This document shows, piece after piece, positions 49,876 through 61,342 of a stretch of DNA of 64,000 nt (position 1 is its first letter; each line of letters opens with the position of its first letter). The notes under the pieces were generated by a model. It saw only the letters and a program-made list of their open reading frames with translations, ran no database searches and had not been told where the DNA came from. A program made the position numbers and the translations under genes. The DNA is from Leishmania mexicana MHOM/GT/2001/U1103 (Eukaryota > Euglenozoa > Kinetoplastea > Trypanosomatida > Trypanosomatidae), in the NCBI RefSeq assembly GCF_000234665.1, contig NC_018326.1, positions 310,001 to 374,000 on the forward strand, written 5' to 3'.

Positions 49876-51368
49876 GAGGTTATCCGTGGCTGGGGTGCGC
49901 TGTATCTGTCGGCGTGTCCATGTAGCATGAGCCCGCCGCAAAGACGCGTGGGCATGCTGTTGTGCTCGGTGCCTCTGAGTGGGAGGGGCAGCGGCTTTTC
50001 GGTGTGTGTGTGCGCGTATTGCGGTGACAGCGCGTGCTCATCATCGCTGCCGCACGCAACGATTCTCCGACTCTCGGCACGGCAGCGGGAGGGGAGGAGA
50101 GGGTGGGGTGGCTTAGGCCTCTAAGGAGGGTGTCCGGGACTGGGGGCGACACATGCGAGAGAGAGAGGGGGAATGTAAAGCGCTGAGGTAGACGCTGGAA
50201 GAGGGGTGAGAGCTGCCGTCCCCCGACGCCTCTCTCTCGTCATAAACCCACCCTCAAAGCATAAGAAAGGATGTTCTGTGCGTGTGTGTGTATCCTGCAG
50301 GGGGGTCTTGCGTGCTTGCACAATGTGCGGAGATTGCGCGCGTCGTTCGCACAACGATCGAGCGGCACGCATGAGGGCGCCAAGCCCTCTTCCCCCTCGT
50401 GCATCTAAGCACGGTCGCGTTGTTCATGCATCGGCGGCGATGAAGAGCGCCCTCACGCACATCTTCGCCATGTGCCCCCGCTTTCTGTCGACCCCCTACT
50501 CTTGGATTGCCTTCATCGACTCACTTTCTCACCCTACATGTGTGCATGTGTGCGCCTGTTATGGGCGGGCAAGCGGTGCCGTGGCCGCTCCTCTGATCTC
50601 CTCGCATGCGTGTGGCTAGCCAAAAGGAAAGTGACGCTGCAAAGTGCGCCAACCCCACCCCACCCCCCCCCCCTGCCGACACTCCCCCACCGCCGCCCCA
50701 TGCACACACACACGTACGCAAACCGCACCAGCACGCAGCAAGGTAGACCACCGGCGAAAACGAGATCTCCCCCTTCTTCCACCCCCTCCACACGCCCAAA
50801 AGACGCAAACATCGAGCAGATACCACGGTGACGGGCGGGAGCTGGACGCTGTGCGTGCGTGGGTGCATACACGGGCCTGCCTTTGGTGCCGCTTCTGCGC
50901 AAACAGGACGGAATATTCACGGCGTGATAAAGGACGTCTTCCCTAGGTCTACACAGCTCTGTTACTCCCCCCCCCGCTGAGGCGCTCGTCACACACGACC
51001 ACGCAACCGGCATTCACCGCCTCAACTCTCTATGTGGGCGCGTGTGTATCTCGCCCTCCTTCACCACCACCATCACCGCCGCCTGCGTGTGGCGCCAAGT
51101 GAAGCGCATTGATCGCAGGGCTCGGCGCTGAAGCGCGCGAGTGAAAGTCGAACCGAAAAGGGTGTGCCCCCCTCACCGGTGTCTTCGTGCGTGCGCATAC
51201 GGTAGTGCGCTCTGTCCGACGACGAGGCGCGGCTTGAGCGGAACCAGCCGCGCGCGACGGCCCCTCCCCTCCTCGATCGCGCAGTCGGGTGCATTTTGCT
51301 TTTCATAATAACCGAGAAGCACGCACACACCGTGTCTTTCCTTATTACCGTGGCAGCGAAGAGAAAAC
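49876..51368. other. Intergenic upstream of the first BCS1-like gene
   Basis: About 1.5 kb of spacer. Contains GA/CT-rich tracts, a C-run near 50660-50673, CA repeats near 50703-50715 and a candidate acceptor AG at 51355-51356 after cgtgtctttccttattaccg. No supported gene. Confidence 0.5.
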
Positions 51369-53537
51369 ATGGCGAGCCCCGGCACCATCAGCGATGCCGC
51401 GGATGCATTCAGCTCCGTGTCACCCGCTCACATGCCGGGCCGCATTGGCAGCTATGCAGTGCAGTACCTCTCAAAATATATTGACCCCCTCGTGCAGTCA
51501 GTCCCGGTAACGTTCGTGTACGTTCTTCTCATCGCGTATCCCCTTTTCATTGGGCTGCTGCGGGTTCTGCGGCCGCTCTTGGAGAGCTGGATCATGGGAA
51601 GCAGTGTGACCCTCGGCACGGCTGCAGGGCTGTCATCATACATCCAGCGTAACATCATCGTCCAGCTGCCGCCGTTCCTTTTCGTCGACGTGCCCAACCA
51701 CAACGTTCTGCTGCAGAACGCGGTGCTCCTGTATGTGTGCCACCACCTCTGGCGCCAGAAGCCACTGCCGTCGCGTTTCTTCTACCAAAACACCCACGTG
51801 GTTGCGTTGCTCGATCCTTATCGCCCATGGAACGCTTACGTGAAGGTTGGGTCGCCGTTCTACGTTGGACCGAGTAAGACCAACAGGAGCAACCCAGCGG
51901 ACGTCCTCACAGAGACGCAGCTCGAGCGCCTTCGCCTGATGAAGCTACCGCACAAGTCGTGGACTCCTGCGATGTCGGACGACGTCGAGCTCTATTTCAA
52001 AGAAGAGTCGCTGACCGTAGCTCACTACAGCATTCCTTGGACACGCCGCACACTGTCGTTGCGCTGCCGCGCCGCGCCTGGATCTGCAGCGAAGCTGGAC
52101 GAATTCGTGCAGCGTGCGCTGGAGGTGTTCGCGGAGGGGGCACCGGGCAAGGAGGACGATGCGCTGCGGTGGTTCTTCGCGTACGGTGGCGAGTCTAAGG
52201 ACAAGGTGTTCTTCAATCAATACGTGCTGCGCAGCAACAAGGGCTTCGACACGCTATTCTTCCCGCAGCGCGACGCGACGCTGACGCTGATCAATCAATT
52301 TATGCAGCGGCGCGGCCGGTTTGCCGTGGAGGGGTTCCCGCAGAGGCTGGGGTTCCTCGTGTACGGGCCGCCGGGGACGGGGCGGCACGCGTTCGTGAAG
52401 GCGCTCGCGGCGCACACGGGGCGGCACATCGTGTCTGTGCCGCTGTCGAAGCTGCGCACGAACCAGCAGCTGTACGACATCATCTTTGTGCGCGAGTTCC
52501 AGTCGGAGGAGGGGGACAGCGTGCAGAAGCTGCGCATGGAGGACGTGATCTTCCTGTTCGACGACGTGGACGCGGCGGACCCTGTTGTGTGCGCCCGTGC
52601 TGCGCGCCGCGTGGTGCAGCGCCGCGCTGCTGCTCGGCTGACTGCGCGCGCGGGGTGGCGCGAGGCCCCGCTGACGAACTGCGTGATCGAGATGGACACG
52701 TTGTCGTCGCGGCAGGTGATGCGCGTGGAGGACAACACGCTGCCGCTTGCGCTTCTGATGCAGATTATGGGTGGCGACACATCGAAGAATGACGGCGCGC
52801 CAGCGGCGGACCGCGGTGGCGGCAGGAGCAAGGGCGGGCGGCGGCAGAAGATGGGGGCGGAGACTGCTGCTGGTGCTGCTGCGGCGGCGGCGGCATGTGA
52901 AGCGGGTGCGAAGGTTGCTGGCGGGCATCTGTTCGGGATGAACGACGTGTTGCTCGGGGATAGTAAGGACAAGCTGAACCTTTCGGGACTGCTGAACGTG
53001 CTGGACGGCGTGGTGGACATGCCTGGGCGGATGGTTGTGATGATCACGGAGCACCCGGAGTGGCTCGACCCTGCGCTGATCCGGCCGGGGCGCTTCAGCG
53101 TGCGACTGCGGTTGGACTACATGGAGATGGAGGCGCTTGTGCAGATGCTGGGGCTGTACTACGGCGACGTGGCGCACTCGCGGCGCGGCAGCGATGCTGG
53201 TGCCGATGGCCGTGCTGTGGGTGCGGGCGTGGGCGGCAGTGTGGAGGCGGCTCACGCGGCGCAGCACCCTGCGGCTGGTGCTGCCGCTGGGTGTGCGGTG
53301 CACCGCGAGCTGAGCGAGGCGCAGGTGGCGCGTGTGCGTGACGTTGTTGCTGCGCTGGAGGCGGAGGCTGCTGCTGCGCGCGAGGCGGGCACGGATGGCA
53401 GCAGCGGCAGCGGCGAGAGCAAGTACCGCTTCCAGGTGACGCCATGCGAGGTGGAGATGCTGTGCATGGAGCAGGACGACCTGGAGGGCTTCCTGACCCA
53501 GCTGGCTGGCCTGGTGCGTGGGACAGTGTCGTTGTGA
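51369..53537 (+). CDS. BCS1-like AAA protein (paralogue a), degenerate ATPase motifs
   Basis: A 722-residue protein with an N-terminal membrane segment (about 45-66, VPVTFVYVLLIAYPLFIGLL), a BCS1-N-like region, and a C-terminal AAA module. BCS1 translocates the Rieske iron-sulfur protein across the mitochondrial inner membrane. In the AAA module the Walker A reads GPPGTGRH (333-340), with the ATP-binding Lys replaced by Arg and the Thr by His. Walker B reads FLFDDVD (Asp398). The sensor-1 position in MITEHPEWLDPALIRPGRF has Glu561 where BCS1 has Asn. ALIRPGRF, with the arginine finger, is intact. A ~100-residue Ala/Gly-rich insertion separates Walker B from the LNLSGLLNVLDGVVD block. The changes suggest weak or lost ATPase activity. 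The second half is almost identical to the gene at 55194. Confidence 0.8.
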   Translation: MASPGTISDAADAFSSVSPAHMPGRIGSYAVQYLSKYIDPLVQSVPVTFVYVLLIAYPLFIGLLRVLRPLLESWIMGSSVTLGTAAGLSSYIQRNIIVQLPPFLFVDVPNHNVLLQNAVLLYVCHHLWRQKPLPSRFFYQNTHVVALLDPYRPWNAYVKVGSPFYVGPSKTNRSNPADVLTETQLERLRLMKLPHKSWTPAMSDDVELYFKEESLTVAHYSIPWTRRTLSLRCRAAPGSAAKLDEFVQRALEVFAEGAPGKEDDALRWFFAYGGESKDKVFFNQYVLRSNKGFDTLFFPQRDATLTLINQFMQRRGRFAVEGFPQRLGFLVYGPPGTGRHAFVKALAAHTGRHIVSVPLSKLRTNQQLYDIIFVREFQSEEGDSVQKLRMEDVIFLFDDVDAADPVVCARAARRVVQRRAAARLTARAGWREAPLTNCVIEMDTLSSRQVMRVEDNTLPLALLMQIMGGDTSKNDGAPAADRGGGRSKGGRRQKMGAETAAGAAAAAAACEAGAKVAGGHLFGMNDVLLGDSKDKLNLSGLLNVLDGVVDMPGRMVVMITEHPEWLDPALIRPGRFSVRLRLDYMEMEALVQMLGLYYGDVAHSRRGSDAGADGRAVGAGVGGSVEAAHAAQHPAAGAAAGCAVHRELSEAQVARVRDVVAALEAEAAAAREAGTDGSSGSGESKYRFQVTPCEVEMLCMEQDDLEGFLTQLAGLVRGTVSL

Positions 53538-53940
53538 GGGGCGCATGCGTGTGTGCCTGCAGCACGGGGCGAAGCTCCTCGTTGCGGTCGCCACGGCTAC
53601 CGCTCCGGGCCTTTGGGCGAGGCTGCTTTCCTGTGCCCCCATCCCTCCCCCCTGGCAGCCCTCCGCCAGTGCATCGCCCCCCCTCACTTACCTCTCCCCC
53701 TCTCCATCGCTTCTTCTTCCTCCGCGCGTCTGCTCAATGCGGGCCGATGCCCGTCCCTCTCGGCTTTGGCCTCGCCGCCGCCATTTTGCAGTTGTCGGTG
53801 TTTCCCGTGGCTCGCTGCGGGGCATTCCTCGTTTTACGCGTGCGCACGTGCGTACAGATGGTGCTGTGTCTGTCTCTGTCTCTGTGCGCAGGTGTATGCA
53901 GATGTCGATGTATGTGTGTGTGTGTATATGGGCGGCCCAT
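52090..53940 (+). repeat. Tandem segmental repeat, left copy (3' coding half plus 3' UTR)
   Basis: From 52090 (cgaagctggacgaattc) to about 53940 the sequence matches 55951-57803, offset 3861 at the start. I see one synonymous T/C difference near 52187 and a two-base length change in a C-run near 53680. A few changes appear in the last 30 bases. Coding and noncoding parts are equally conserved, which is the mark of gene conversion or recent duplication. Confidence 0.92.
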
Positions 53941-55193
53941 GCTTCTAAGGAGTGGGTGTTCATGTGCGCACCGCCCGGACTCTCGACTGAGTTCACCATT
54001 CTTTATTGTGCATGAGCTGGTGTCCGTTGCCATCGATCGCGGTGCGCTCTTCTTGGGACGCAGCAGTGCGAGGAAATAGCGGGAGAGTGATGTGGTGTGG
54101 CGGTGGTGGGGAGGGGGAGGGTGCACGTCCGAGTTTTCCGGTTCACCAGTGATGGCGAGATGATTGTTCTTCGTGTCAGGGCCGCGTCTGGTTTTCGGTT
54201 TTATCTGCGGAACAGCCGTAGTGGCCTCATGCCCCTCCCCCTTTTCTCACTATTGTTGTTGTCCGTGCCCTTCCAGGAAGCCCACCGCCCAGCCGACCTC
54301 TCTGCCCCGCCCCGCTCTCTCCCCCTTCATGCCTCCGCCCGGTGAGACGCGAAGCTGGAAGAGCGGGTGACTGCGCACTCTCGCCGATACACAGAGGCAC
54401 AGGCGCAGACACGTATGTCGGCTCTTGCCCAGAAAAGATGCGCGCGATGCCTACCGGTGTTGGGCCCTCTTGGTGTGTAGGCGGCTCGATCACACCCAAA
54501 CGCACACACGCCACCCCACAGAAGTCAGACCGACTGAGCCGAGTACGCGGACATGCACAATGGCCTCGGCTAAACTGCCCTCTCTGGCCCCGCTGGCGAA
54601 AGGAAACGTAGTACACAGCAATGGGCGCAGACGCTCGCGTACGGTTTCCAGGTGACTCGATGCGGAGAGGCGAGAAGGGAGAGAACAGCCGGCAGTACGC
54701 GGCGACAGAGGGGGCCACGGGTGGGTGCATCCGTAGCATGCCCACCTCGCTCACTTGCCATGTTCTCTGGAGTGGTCTACTTTCTCCCACGCGCTGCTGT
54801 TTGATTTTTTTTTCGGGCTCCGACTGGAGCACGTCGGCCATCACACAGACACAGACACACAGAGACACACACGCCGTTTGCGCTCCCCGTGCACTCGTCC
54901 TGTGTCGCCTCCCTCCCGCTCTTCTTTCGCGGCCTCCATCCTCGTCTCCCCCCTTCTCCTCCTCCTCCTCCTCGTACACACATGTGCCCACCCACCGATA
55001 CGCACACACATCCTCGCATGTGTGCGCTGGAGGCCCCAGTCGAACGCGGTGGCTGTAAGAAGCGACCGGACTACCGAGTCTATTGCTTTTGTGTCTGTGT
55101 CTCTCCCCTCACCCCTGCCTCGCTTTGCGGACCTGACCTCTACCACCTACCACCAACTCCACCGCCCGGCGTGGTTCACGCTGCACCGAAAAA
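53941..55193. other. Intergenic between the BCS1-like genes
   Basis: About 1.25 kb of unique spacer after the repeat ends. CT-rich tracts near 54230-54330 and 54935-54975 and CA repeats near 54840-54870 are present. No supported gene. Confidence 0.5.
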
Positions 55194-57398
55194 ATGAACA
55201 CCACTGGTGCCACGGGTGCGTCGATGATGTCTGTGGCGAGCGTCAACAGCAGCGTAATGAGCGACAACAAGAGTTACGAGGGTGCCGTCGGCCTGCTCAA
55301 CGGTGAAACACACGAGCAGCTGCGGCAGCTAGCGCCGCTGATCCACACAACCTTGTCGGCCTTTGTGGCCGCGCTGGAGTACTGGCTCCCGTTTCCGCCG
55401 GAGTGGCTGCTGCTGCTGGGCCCGTTTGTAGTAGGCTTCGTGCAAGCGGTGTGGCCAAAGCTGTCGCTGCGGATGTCGGTCTGGTACAGCGGTGTTGGAC
55501 GGTGCTACGCTTCCCGGGTGCTGGTGCACGAGGCACCTATGAACTTGTATGATGAGGTGAACAGCTTGAATGAGCTGATGTTCAACGCCGTTCTTCTTTA
55601 CGTATGCGGAACGCTGTGGCGTCAGAAGCCACTGCCAGAGTCGCGGCTGATCGGCTTGCAGATGCGCGTGATACTCATGGACCCGTACCGCTGCTACAGC
55701 TCCTCCGACTACAGCTCGCCCTTCCGAATCGCCCACGAGGAGAACGATGCAGACGAAAGGCAGAACCTGAAAACAGAGACTGTGTCCCGGCTGCGCGTGG
55801 TGAAGGTGCCACTCGGCATGTACCTGCCCGTGCAGGTGGACGACATCGAGCTGTGCTACACGGAGGAGTCTTTTCACAAAAGCAGCTGCCGAGATCAATG
55901 GACGCGGCACAACCTGACGCTTCGGTGCAAAAATTCGACGGATGCCGGTACGAAGCTGGACGAATTCGTGCAGCGTGCGCTGGAGGTGTTCGCGGAGGGG
56001 GCACCGGGCAAGGAGGACGATGCGCTGCGGTGGTTCTTCGCGTACGGCGGCGAGTCTAAGGACAAGGTGTTCTTCAATCAATACGTGCTGCGCAGCAACA
56101 AGGGCTTCGACACGCTATTCTTCCCGCAGCGCGACGCGACGCTGACGCTGATCAATCAATTTATGCAGCGGCGCGGCCGGTTTGCCGTGGAGGGGTTCCC
56201 GCAGAGGCTGGGGTTCCTCGTGTACGGGCCGCCGGGGACGGGGCGGCACGCGTTCGTGAAGGCGCTCGCGGCGCACACGGGGCGGCACATCGTGTCTGTG
56301 CCGCTGTCGAAGCTGCGCACGAACCAGCAGCTGTACGACATCATCTTTGTGCGCGAGTTCCAGTCGGAGGAGGGGGACAGCGTGCAGAAGCTGCGCATGG
56401 AGGACGTGATCTTCCTGTTCGACGACGTGGACGCGGCGGACCCTGTTGTGTGCGCCCGTGCTGCGCGCCGCGTGGTGCAGCGCCGCGCTGCTGCTCGGCT
56501 GACTGCGCGCGCGGGGTGGCGCGAGGCCCCGCTGACGAACTGCGTGATCGAGATGGACACGTTGTCGTCGCGGCAGGTGATGCGCGTGGAGGACAACACG
56601 CTGCCGCTTGCGCTTCTGATGCAGATTATGGGTGGCGACACATCGAAGAATGACGGCGCGCCAGCGGCGGACCGCGGTGGCGGCAGGAGCAAGGGCGGGC
56701 GGCGGCAGAAGATGGGGGCGGAGACTGCTGCTGGTGCTGCTGCGGCGGCGGCGGCATGTGAAGCGGGTGCGAAGGTTGCTGGCGGGCATCTGTTCGGGAT
56801 GAACGACGTGTTGCTCGGGGATAGTAAGGACAAGCTGAACCTTTCGGGACTGCTGAACGTGCTGGACGGCGTGGTGGACATGCCTGGGCGGATGGTTGTG
56901 ATGATCACGGAGCACCCGGAGTGGCTCGACCCTGCGCTGATCCGGCCGGGGCGCTTCAGCGTGCGACTGCGGTTGGACTACATGGAGATGGAGGCGCTTG
57001 TGCAGATGCTGGGGCTGTACTACGGCGACGTGGCGCACTCGCGGCGCGGCAGCGATGCTGGTGCCGATGGCCGTGCTGTGGGTGCGGGCGTGGGCGGCAG
57101 TGTGGAGGCGGCTCACGCGGCGCAGCACCCTGCGGCTGGTGCTGCCGCTGGGTGTGCGGTGCACCGCGAGCTGAGCGAGGCGCAGGTGGCGCGTGTGCGT
57201 GACGTTGTTGCTGCGCTGGAGGCGGAGGCTGCTGCTGCGCGCGAGGCGGGCACGGATGGCAGCAGCGGCAGCGGCGAGAGCAAGTACCGCTTCCAGGTGA
57301 CGCCATGCGAGGTGGAGATGCTGTGCATGGAGCAGGACGACCTGGAGGGCTTCCTGACCCAGCTGGCTGGCCTGGTGCGTGGGACAGTGTCGTTGTGA
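55194..57398 (+). CDS. BCS1-like AAA protein (paralogue b), degenerate ATPase motifs
   Basis: A 734-residue tandem paralogue of the gene at 51369. From KLDEFVQRALEV (about residue 254) to the stop the protein is identical to paralogue a, including Walker A GPPGTGRH (345-352), Walker B FLFDDVD and the sensor-1 Glu. The first ~250 residues are clearly homologous in layout but very different in sequence. The membrane segment here is YWLPFPPEWLLLLGPFVVGF. A shared LWRQKPLP box and an NAVLLYVC-like stretch mark common ancestry, and several Met/Ser/Asn-rich residues precede the anchor. The pattern is a constant ATPase-like half joined to a variable membrane/import half. Location in the mitochondrial inner membrane is inferred from BCS1. 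Confidence 0.8.
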   Translation: MNTTGATGASMMSVASVNSSVMSDNKSYEGAVGLLNGETHEQLRQLAPLIHTTLSAFVAALEYWLPFPPEWLLLLGPFVVGFVQAVWPKLSLRMSVWYSGVGRCYASRVLVHEAPMNLYDEVNSLNELMFNAVLLYVCGTLWRQKPLPESRLIGLQMRVILMDPYRCYSSSDYSSPFRIAHEENDADERQNLKTETVSRLRVVKVPLGMYLPVQVDDIELCYTEESFHKSSCRDQWTRHNLTLRCKNSTDAGTKLDEFVQRALEVFAEGAPGKEDDALRWFFAYGGESKDKVFFNQYVLRSNKGFDTLFFPQRDATLTLINQFMQRRGRFAVEGFPQRLGFLVYGPPGTGRHAFVKALAAHTGRHIVSVPLSKLRTNQQLYDIIFVREFQSEEGDSVQKLRMEDVIFLFDDVDAADPVVCARAARRVVQRRAAARLTARAGWREAPLTNCVIEMDTLSSRQVMRVEDNTLPLALLMQIMGGDTSKNDGAPAADRGGGRSKGGRRQKMGAETAAGAAAAAAACEAGAKVAGGHLFGMNDVLLGDSKDKLNLSGLLNVLDGVVDMPGRMVVMITEHPEWLDPALIRPGRFSVRLRLDYMEMEALVQMLGLYYGDVAHSRRGSDAGADGRAVGAGVGGSVEAAHAAQHPAAGAAAGCAVHRELSEAQVARVRDVVAALEAEAAAAREAGTDGSSGSGESKYRFQVTPCEVEMLCMEQDDLEGFLTQLAGLVRGTVSL

Positions 57399-57803
57399 GG
57401 GGCGCATGCGTGTGTGCCTGCAGCACGGGGCGAAGCTCCTCGTTGCGGTCGCCACGGCTACCGCTCCGGGCCTTTGGGCGAGGCTGCTTTCCTGTGCCCC
57501 CATCCCTCCCCCCTGGCAGCCCTCCGCCAGTGCATCGCCCCCCCCCCTCACTCACCTCTCCCCCTCTCCATCGCTTCTTCTTCCTCCGCGCGTCTGCTCA
57601 ATGCGGGCCGATGCCCGTCCCTCTCGGCTTTGGCCTCGCCGCCGCCATTTTGCAGTTGTCGGTGTTTCCCGTGGCTCGCTGCGGGGCATTCCTCGTTTTA
57701 CGCGTGCGCACGTGCGTACAGATGGTGCTGTGTCTGTCTCTGTCTCTGTGCGCAGGTGTATGCAGATGTCGGTGTATGTGTGTGTGTATATGGGCGACCC
57801 ATC
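55951..57803 (+). repeat. Tandem segmental repeat, right copy
   Basis: Counterpart of 52090-53940. Identity begins abruptly inside the coding region at codon 253 of this gene. It continues through the stop and about 400 bases of 3' untranslated sequence, then ends near the GT repeat at 57775-57790. Confidence 0.92.
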
Positions 57804-58418
57804 GGGACGATGTGATTATTCTGCTCTCTGGTATGTCTTTGTTCGGTTGTTGTTGTGGTTGGGGCCATCAGCGTAGGCCTCCGTGATGCCCCGTTGTGGG
57901 AGGAATGAAGTGGTACTGTTCACCAGCGACAGGTACACACAGAAACAAAGACACAAGTAGGGTGGTAGGTGCACAAGAGTGTTTTGGGAGGGATGGGAAA
58001 GGCCACGATTGAGCTCTGTCGAAACGGAGGACGATGGACAGAAGGCACATCAAGAGGGAAGGAGGATGGCGTGAAGGAGAGCTTCTACCCTTACGTTCGC
58101 AAGCCCACGCAGAGGAGCCCACGCACGCACGCAGACACGCAACGGCTCGCTGCCAGGGCTCTGGGGGAAGGTGGGCGGGGAATTGGCGAAGTGGTGGACA
58201 TGCGTTGTTGTCGTGGGCATATATACGTTTCTGCCCCTCATCACATCGGTGGTCGTGGGTGCGCGCGTGCCGCCGCGTGTGTGCGTGGAAGGTACGATGT
58301 TGTTTCGTGAGTGCGTTTGCCGTTGTACTTTCCCACTTTTCCCTGCCTGTCCTTGCACGCAATATCTGCACCTCTCCCCTGCTCGGTTTATCCGCTTCCC
58401 CATCGTGTACCCTTCGCA

Positions 58419-58422
<4 letters not shown>

Positions 58423-58449
<27 letters not shown>

Positions 58450-58531
58450 CTACAACACGCGGGAACATCCCTCGCACTCTCGTATTTGAGCACCTAATAC
58501 ATATATACACAGATATATATATATATATATA
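58423..58531. repeat. AC and AT dinucleotide repeats
   Basis: A run of AC units (58423-58449) and a run of AT units (about 58512-58531), separated by about 60 bases of ordinary spacer. Confidence 0.9.
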
Positions 58532-59667
58532 GCACGCGGCCACCTCGCCTGGTCTGCCTTCTCCATCTTCCAAACTTTCTTTTTTCTGTCCTTATCTGCG
58601 AAGCTACGTCAACGAGAGGTCAACGGACAGGGATAGAGTGCAGCACAGCCACCACGACGGCACAACGGCAAAGGAAAGGGAAAGCGTTGCCCGTCTTCTG
58701 CTCACCGCCTGCCTTTTCCTCTCTCCTACCTACCATTACCCCCCACCCCACCCCACCCACCCATCCCCTTCCCCCTCTCTCCACCCCTCGCTCCCCCCAA
58801 ACCCCCAAGGGGGAGGCCTTACCACCCACTACCCCTCCTCACCGGCTATTTCATCTCTGTTTTATATATTTTTTTTTCGGCATCGCACATTGTGTGTGTA
58901 TGTTCGCGTGTGCTTTGTCCCATTGATTCGGCTCGTCCTTCCTTGGCTGCTCGTGTTTACCCCTTGTTTTGTCCCTCCCCCTCCCCTCCCCCCTACCTAC
59001 CCCTTCTCTCCTTGTTTCTCTTGCCTCTGCGTGTGTGTGTGTGTGTGTGTGTGCCTTGTGGTCGCCTCGCTTCCGGATACGACATCGCACACGCAGACAC
59101 ACGCGCAGGCAAAGAGAGGGAGAGAGGGACGATATTTCCTTCGTTGTTGTTTGCTGGTCTTTCCACGTGGTCGTCATCGTGCTTGTTCGTGATTTCTTTT
59201 TTTTTTGGTGGCTCCCGGTCTCTCGTCTCCCCTTCCCCTTCTGTGCGGCGTGTAATTTGTGCCTCGAGGGAAGTATATTCTCTCACAGGCTGTCGATGCA
59301 TGTATGTGGGCACGTGTGTATGCATGCATACGTCTATGCCCACACGAGCACACTCCTCTCTCTCTATCTGTCTGTCCACCTGGCGCGCGCGCGTTGTACG
59401 CGAATAATGCGGGTGTGGCCATCACACACACACACACACACATCATCCACTCTCCGCTCCCTCCCATCACCTTCGCAAGCAGTCGCGGATCTTGTCCGAT
59501 AACGAATAGGGCAACGAATACCGAGGCGCACGCACGCCACAGAGGACGACGACACGCAGAGAGGCACGCAGACTTGAGAGTTGGCGGAGCAGTACGCAGC
59601 AGCCATTAGAACAAGTCTCGAGACGAGCCGCTGATTGCCTCGCACGCTTGTCTCCCACCTCTCTCGC

Positions 59668-59707
59668 ATATATATATATATATATATATTTATTTATTTA
59701 TTTATTA
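59668..59707. repeat. TA then TTTA tandem repeats
   Basis: About eleven TA units pass directly into TTTA units, giving a 40-base A/T-only tract in otherwise GC-richer spacer. Confidence 0.9.
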
Positions 59708-61316
59708 TTTCGTTGCTTTACCGTGCGCACGTGTGTTTCGTGCTGCTTGTGTCTTTTCTTTTCCCGTCTCTCCCCATTGTGTTGTCAGCCGCTTTGTGAG
59801 TGCTGTTCGTGACCACTAGGTAGAAGCGAACCACACGCACGTGTCGTGGGTGTGGGTGTGCGAGCGAGTGCCATTGTTTTCTTGCTCGTGCTGTCAGGCT
59901 TCGAACAGATTGCCACGCAGTTTGTGCGAGCCGGCTCAGCGCCACCGTGTACGCGTGTGCGTGTGTGTCGGGAATAGGGTGAGGGGTGTGACGCTCGACT
60001 CTCGCTGTGTCGCTGTCCCTCATATTAGTTATCACCCTGTTGCATCTCACCACGTATGCACACACATATATCTATATATTTCTCATCCCAAGCCAATACT
60101 CAACAAGGTCACGTCGACGTACGCGCACGTGCACCCACACAGACAGACGTCAAAAAAAAGGCGGTGGAGGAAGTAAGAGGGAAAAAATAACTGTTTAAGG
60201 GTTGTCGAAGCAGAGCCAGGGACATTACGTCGTAGAACGTGTTGCGGGTTGCTCTTCGCATTCCCCCCCTATCTTTCTCCCTCCAGTGCGCACACATCCA
60301 CACAGACACCGTGGCCCATACACCCGCCCCACATCGAAGAGGTGCACGTGGAAAGGGGTGACGAATCGGTGTCTTCCTCTACCACACTCTCTCCTCCAGA
60401 CCTCAGCAACTTCGTTGTGTGCGTGCGTGCCGGCCGACAGAGAAAAGAACATCGGAAATAAAAAAAACGAACGAACGAAAAAAAAAGACCGAAGTGGACG
60501 GTAGTAGAGGTGAGTCTCTGTGGTTGAGTCACACGCGCACACGGAACCCACTTCGCCTCGCCCCCTCCCCCCGGTTGCCATCTCTCTCGGCTAGCACAAC
60601 CTCTGATCAGCTCTGCAGCTTGTTTGCCTCCCTCCCCTCCCCTTTCCTTTCCTTTCGTTCTTTGCTGCATTTTCGACGCGCTGAGCAAAGGTTGTGTGTG
60701 CGTGTGTGTGTGTGTTGTTTGTTAACTAAGTGGACACACTTCGTCTCTACGTCTTGCCTTTCGCAGGTGAGGGAGGTACATGTGATCACCGTCTTTCTCT
60801 CCCACACCCACTTTTACTTCCACTCCCAACCGACTGCATAACCCCCAGCCTTCCTCCCCCCCCCCTCCCCCTCTCCCTCCCCCCATCTCTGCGTCTTTGG
60901 TCTCCTTCGCGCTCGTCCTGCTGGCTCACGTGCTGCGGTCGTCGCGTCTCTTCGGTAGCGTGAGACCCTCTCCCACTTTCCCCCCCCTCCCTCCTTCTCA
61001 CCTCACACCCCAACAATTGACATTTTATCTTTGTTGCTCGGTCTTACTTGCTGTACACGAATCTCGTGTTTGTCGAGCCGCGCGCGCCTGTCTGTGTCTG
61101 TCTGTGTGTGTGTGTGTGTGTGTGTGTACGTGTGTGTGTGTGGGCACGCGGCTTTCCAGTTCTCCCTTCCTTGGCCGCTTTCGAGGTGACGTTGTCTTCA
61201 TCTTTTCCGGTGCTGCTCTGTTTTCCTTTTTCGTTGTGTTGGCCTTCTCCGTTTCGAGGGTGCGCTTGTGTCCGTGCTCGATATCGGGGAAAGACCCTCG
61301 CATACACCACCGGTAG

Positions 61317-61342
61317 CCCCTCCCCTCCCCCTCCTCCGCAAG
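61317..61342 (+). other. Candidate spliced-leader acceptor for the NEK-like kinase
   Basis: A 21-base pure C/T tract (61317-61337) is followed by the first AG at 61341-61342, 73 bases before the ATG at 61415. This is a textbook kinetoplastid trans-splicing arrangement. Confidence 0.5.

Noticed and set aside
52254..53687. 477-codon minus-strand frame, repeated at 56115-57551
   Set aside because: It is antisense to the BCS1-like coding region. It is preserved in both copies only because the DNA itself is duplicated. The translation is His/Arg/Gln-rich without domains.
59668..59707. A/T-only tract considered as a centromere-like or origin element
   Set aside because: It is 40 bases of simple repeat and no further structure supports the idea. 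Recorded only as a microsatellite.
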